From Rozella allomycis CSF55 (lineage: Eukaryota > Rozellomycota): 33,295 nt of DNA. Location: NCBI GenBank assembly GCA_000442015.1, contig KE560919.1:1-33295 (forward strand). The letters are read 5' to 3'. Shown piece after piece: positions 30,540-33,295 of this stretch. Position 1 is the stretch's first letter, and each line of letters begins with the position of its first letter. Both the position numbers and the translations under genes were made by a program. Below the pieces are notes generated by a model. That model was not told the DNA's origin and searched no databases. It worked only from the letters and a program-made list of their open reading frames with translations.

Positions 30540-32060
30540 AAACAAAGCCATATATTTAGTCTCAGTATTAATAAGAAACAATGACAGTCATAGATACCTT
30601 AACAAAAGTTCACCAGTGACCTTGTCTTTAACAGTACAGAACCCTTCATTAAACAATACACAATTCATTTGAAAAAAATTGATTTATGATTGACTTATGG
30701 AACATAGAGACCATTAGATAAGAGAAAGCTTCACTGTGCCATCGCGAAATAGCACCTCGAGTGTGACAGACCCTGAACCTGGAGTTTCAGTTTTGATTAG
30801 CATGCTCTTGTCAATAAAGTTATTTATATTGTGGCTCATATGATGAGTTCATCATGTGTCAAATAGCAAAGTGTTACCCGATAATAATGCATGGTTAGCT
30901 TCTAAATTTACAACGTGGTCTACGGTTGCTGTTGTGTGTTGTAATAGTAAATTGTTGGCGGTTACATGAAGGCAGCTTAAGAAGAATATGATGGAGTTTA
31001 ATGGTGCTTCAACATTGTGAACAATTTTCGATTCAGGTTAGCAATGTTTGCCGCGTGTATTTGCGGGTTATCGAAATGTATACGAGGTGGTCGGGCACCT
31101 CGTGGTTTTCTTGTTAAAGGGGAATGTGGACAGTTCTGGAAAGTGTGACCAGCAGTGCGACAATTGCTGCAAAACAGATATTGAGGTTTTCCAAAGTGGA
31201 CGAAGACCGCAGATATGTGATGCGTGCTTTGTCAGGGGTCAGATATAACAGCAGCCTGGTGGCAATGCGGGAAAAAGATTATAATCTTTGTCTAAAAGTA
31301 ATAGAATGGATGGATGGATAGATAAAATAATAATATGAAAGTGAATCAGAGAGATGAGATAGAAACCGATTAGAAGCTGACTGACCTTATAAAAGGACTT
31401 TTGGTGAAAGTATATGAAGCTTTAAACTAGTTAACAGAATGTGATCCGGCGATAGCCGGAACTTGCCAGGATTTATGTAATGTTTTCGTGCTTTTATAAG
31501 GATCAGTTTNTGTAATGTTTGCGTGCTTTTATAAGGATCAGTTTCTATGGTAACAGGAGCGATTTCCTCTGTACGCTTCCATAATGTTCCTTACGTAATG
31601 AGTATCGCAGATTAAACACAATTAAATATATTTCATGTTAACAGAAAGCATTGCGTGATAGATGTCGTGACCTTTAGAGCAGTCTCCTTCCAGGGCGTCA
31701 TTGTTAAGTAATTGAAGGTGTTCATTTAAGGCTGATTGTGTTGATGGTTGATTTTGAAGAAGTGACACACCTGGGTTTTGGTATTGGTCTTAGGGGCTAG
31801 TAGAGGCTTTCTGAATAATTGAGGCATCATGAACTCTGTAACAACCGCGTCTTTGAAACGTCAATAACAGCGCTATACGTTTCTAGAGAAGACCATGTAA
31901 AGTTTCATGTTCTTTAAAAGTTGATTGCGTCCAAGTTGAATGTTGGCGTCATACCAATAGCTGAAAATGCCGTTTGTTTCTACCTTGAACACTGGTATTG
32001 TCGATTGGGCCGTTTATTTATCCACTCATACTGTTGGGACTTGATGGATGACTACACAAA
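30540..32060 (-). mobile_element. Decayed Ty1/copia retrotransposon Gag-Pol relic (minus strand)
   Basis: Reading the minus strand in pieces gives copia-type fragments in the right order from high to low coordinates. First is a Gag-like stretch near 31.9-32.0 kb (FKVETNGIFSYWYDANIQLG). Next is a CCHC zinc knuckle at 31130-31171 (CSNCRTAGHTFQNC, spacing C-x2-C-x4-H-x4-C). Then comes a protease region near 30.84-30.88 kb in which the expected D-(S/T)-G-A-T-x-H reads DT, two stops, THHM. Last is a GAG-pre-integrase-like piece (VLFNEGFCTVKDKVTGELLL) near 30.6 kb. Frameshifts and stops break it throughout. Integrase, reverse transcriptase and RNase H are absent: the relic ends about 100 bp before the Furry start codon. 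No LTRs were recognised. Confidence 0.6.
31476..31544. repeat. 34-bp near-duplicate around N31510 within the retroelement relic
   Basis: Copies 31476-31509 and 31511-31544 differ at one base and are separated by a single N. Same signature as the other three N sites. Confidence 0.75.
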
Positions 32061-32289
32061 GAACTTTTGAATGATGCTAAATCAGCTGATCTTAGTGAAT
32101 TAGATTTGAACTATGGCATCGTTGTGGACGTCAAGAGTATTCACTTTTGCATTTGAGAGTTTTGACAAACTCCTATTCTAAGAAGAAATAATATCATATA
32201 CAAATTGCGCCTGTTTGCAACAACTAGCGGACTAAAACTTCCTCATAAAATATAAATATCAATATAATAATATGCCTGGAAAGCTTAAA

Positions 32290-33000
32290 ATCTAAATTTT
32301 TGACTCGCTTTATATTGAATACCATGTCAGGGGGTGTTCAGACACTCCGGGAGTGTAAAGATTTAGCAAGCAGCCTCTGGACCTCACAAGGTTCGAATTC
32401 ACAAAAGATTTTGCTTTGCGTGCGCTCATTCATCAAACAATGCAAAGCGTTACGTGCATCGCCAACTCTGGACATTGATCACCTTACAGCCATGATTTCG
32501 CTCAGTCAACCACATTCATGTCATTCGGGAACCGGAAGCCGACTCGTTGAATGTAGTAAAGATGAAAATCCATAAAATCAATATCATAAACGATCGTAGT
32601 TTCCGGGAAGGCCAAAAACATGAACATTAGCATCGAAGCCCCATGAAAAATTGTTGTCAAGGTTTTATGATTGGACTCCAAATGCAGGTGCCACAGATTA
32701 TCTTACCTTCAACACAGAAGACGTCAATACTTACGAACGTTTACCGACATCTATCACAGTCGCCAATGGTCAGTTTGCATTGTGAAAATCTGTTTTGATA
32801 ATGAAATATCCACGGTTATGTTCAATGAAATGTCCCGAATGCTAATCTTTGCCTCATTTCTATTAGTCGTCTTTGCATCAATCAACTATCAGTCCTTTTC
32901 TTTAATAATTGTTGCTATGTAATTAAGCCGAATACGCCTGTTGTGCCAAAAAAGCATGATTGAACTTTGTACATGTCAGAAGTTAACTTTTGTTATAACG
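32290..33000 (+). mobile_element. Second decayed Ty1/copia relic (plus strand)
   Basis: Plus-strand fragments follow copia Gag-Pol order. An open stretch at 32300-32575 has a Gag-like segment (ASSLWTSQGSNSQKI ... TLDIDHLTAMISL). A protease-like block starts at 32672 (WTPNAGATDYL, where W-x-x-DSGAT-x-H is expected) and continues TSITVANGQFA. In another frame from 32829, NVPNANLCLISISRL followed by INQLSVLF matches the VP-x3-NLISI block before the GAG-pre-integrase region. The catalytic Asp is Asn here, and frames shift between blocks, so it is dead. It differs in sequence from the minus-strand relic. No LTR or reverse transcriptase is seen before the window ends. Confidence 0.55.
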
Positions 33001-33295
33001 GCGCTTTTAGAATTCGAACACGATTTTTCAACCCTATGACCGCTTCTACCTACCACTATTCGTGTTTTTGAATGGTAGTCGTTACAACGGCGAAGCTCCC
33101 ATAACATCAAGTCTCTAAAAGGAAACAGCGTAATCATATTAATACAATTTCTGTGAGCATATAACTAGCGTCTGCTACATCGAAAGTGTCGCTCCATGCG
33201 CTTATAGTATCTTAGTCCTCATAAATTGGATAGTAAATCGTAAAATAAAAGAGTTAAACTGAAGTCGATTGAGAATGGATTATCCTCCGTTCTAT
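33001..33295. other. Gene-free right end
   Basis: No open frame, RNA gene or recognisable repeat. It may be further degraded downstream sequence of the plus-strand copia relic, but I see no supporting motif. Confidence 0.4.

Noticed and set aside
31048-31248. Plus-strand frame with a run of Cys residues resembling a zinc finger
   Set aside because: The minus strand of the same stretch encodes a proper CCHC zinc knuckle in copia context, which explains the Cys-rich appearance; the plus frame lacks regular spacing.
31445-31460. Perfect 6-bp stem with GATA loop (tccggc/gccgga) as a terminator or origin
   Set aside because: Isolated short hairpin in decayed retroelement sequence of a eukaryote; expected by chance and without flanking signals.
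1-33295. CRISPR arrays, phage or bacterial operons, novel defence systems
   Set aside because: The window is eukaryotic nuclear DNA; no spaced direct repeats, no Shine-Dalgarno-led operons and no defence-type gene clusters were seen.

Overview
The window is a dense, AT-rich stretch of nuclear DNA from a eukaryote. Three things point to a zoosporic, early-diverging fungus of the Rozella/Cryptomycota kind. Fungal-type genes are present (GPI-anchored chitin deacetylase, SPX-type phosphate transporter, Mor2/Furry, Ump1, Per1). Genes usually kept by lineages with flagella or centrioles are also present (SSX2IP/Msd1-like, CCDC92/74-like, TEX47-like). Introns are extremely short. The lineage is inferred; the sequence does not name the species. 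The standard code is used, with TAA, TAG and TGA all ending genes.

Most genes are split by introns of 26-31 nt (GTAAG/GTAAA/GTATN ... (T/A)AG). I reconstructed each gene by joining exons in phase. Fifty-seven introns fall in 26-31 nt; two more are less certain (23 and 53 nt). Every joined CDS keeps one frame to its stop. Many genes are therefore invisible as single open frames.

Layout, left to right: FG-nucleoporin Nup49/58 (+, cut by the left edge); SSX2IP/Msd1-like coiled coil (-); a possible tiny gene (-); tRNA-Lys(UUU) (-); cystinosin (-); CCDC92/74-like coiled coil (+); SPX-SLC13 phosphate transporter (+); mitochondrial uS11 (-); chitin deacetylase (-); signal peptidase subunit SPC1 (-); methionine aminopeptidase 1 (+); Timeless/Tof1 (-); Per1/PGAP3 (+); Ski8/WDR61 (-); Ump1/POMP (+); oligopeptidase-B-like S9 peptidase with signal anchor (-); ALG3 (+); small acidic secreted protein (-); TEX47-like (-); FRA10AC1 (+); and a giant Furry/Mor2 gene (-, about 7.6 kb, 12 introns). 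The last ~2.8 kb (30.5-33.3 kb) holds no intact gene. It contains two decayed Ty1/copia Gag-Pol relics facing away from each other.

There is no operon logic, but several genes share the secretory route: SPC1, ALG3, Per1, chitin deacetylase, cystinosin and the secreted peptidase. Neighbours are packed tightly: divergent start codons are as close as 20 bp, and convergent stop codons as close as about 20 bp.

The four N bases each sit between two near-identical copies of 20-34 bp. In methionine aminopeptidase the copies differ only at synonymous sites, and collapsing them restores the frame. They look like unmerged allelic contig ends, not real duplications.
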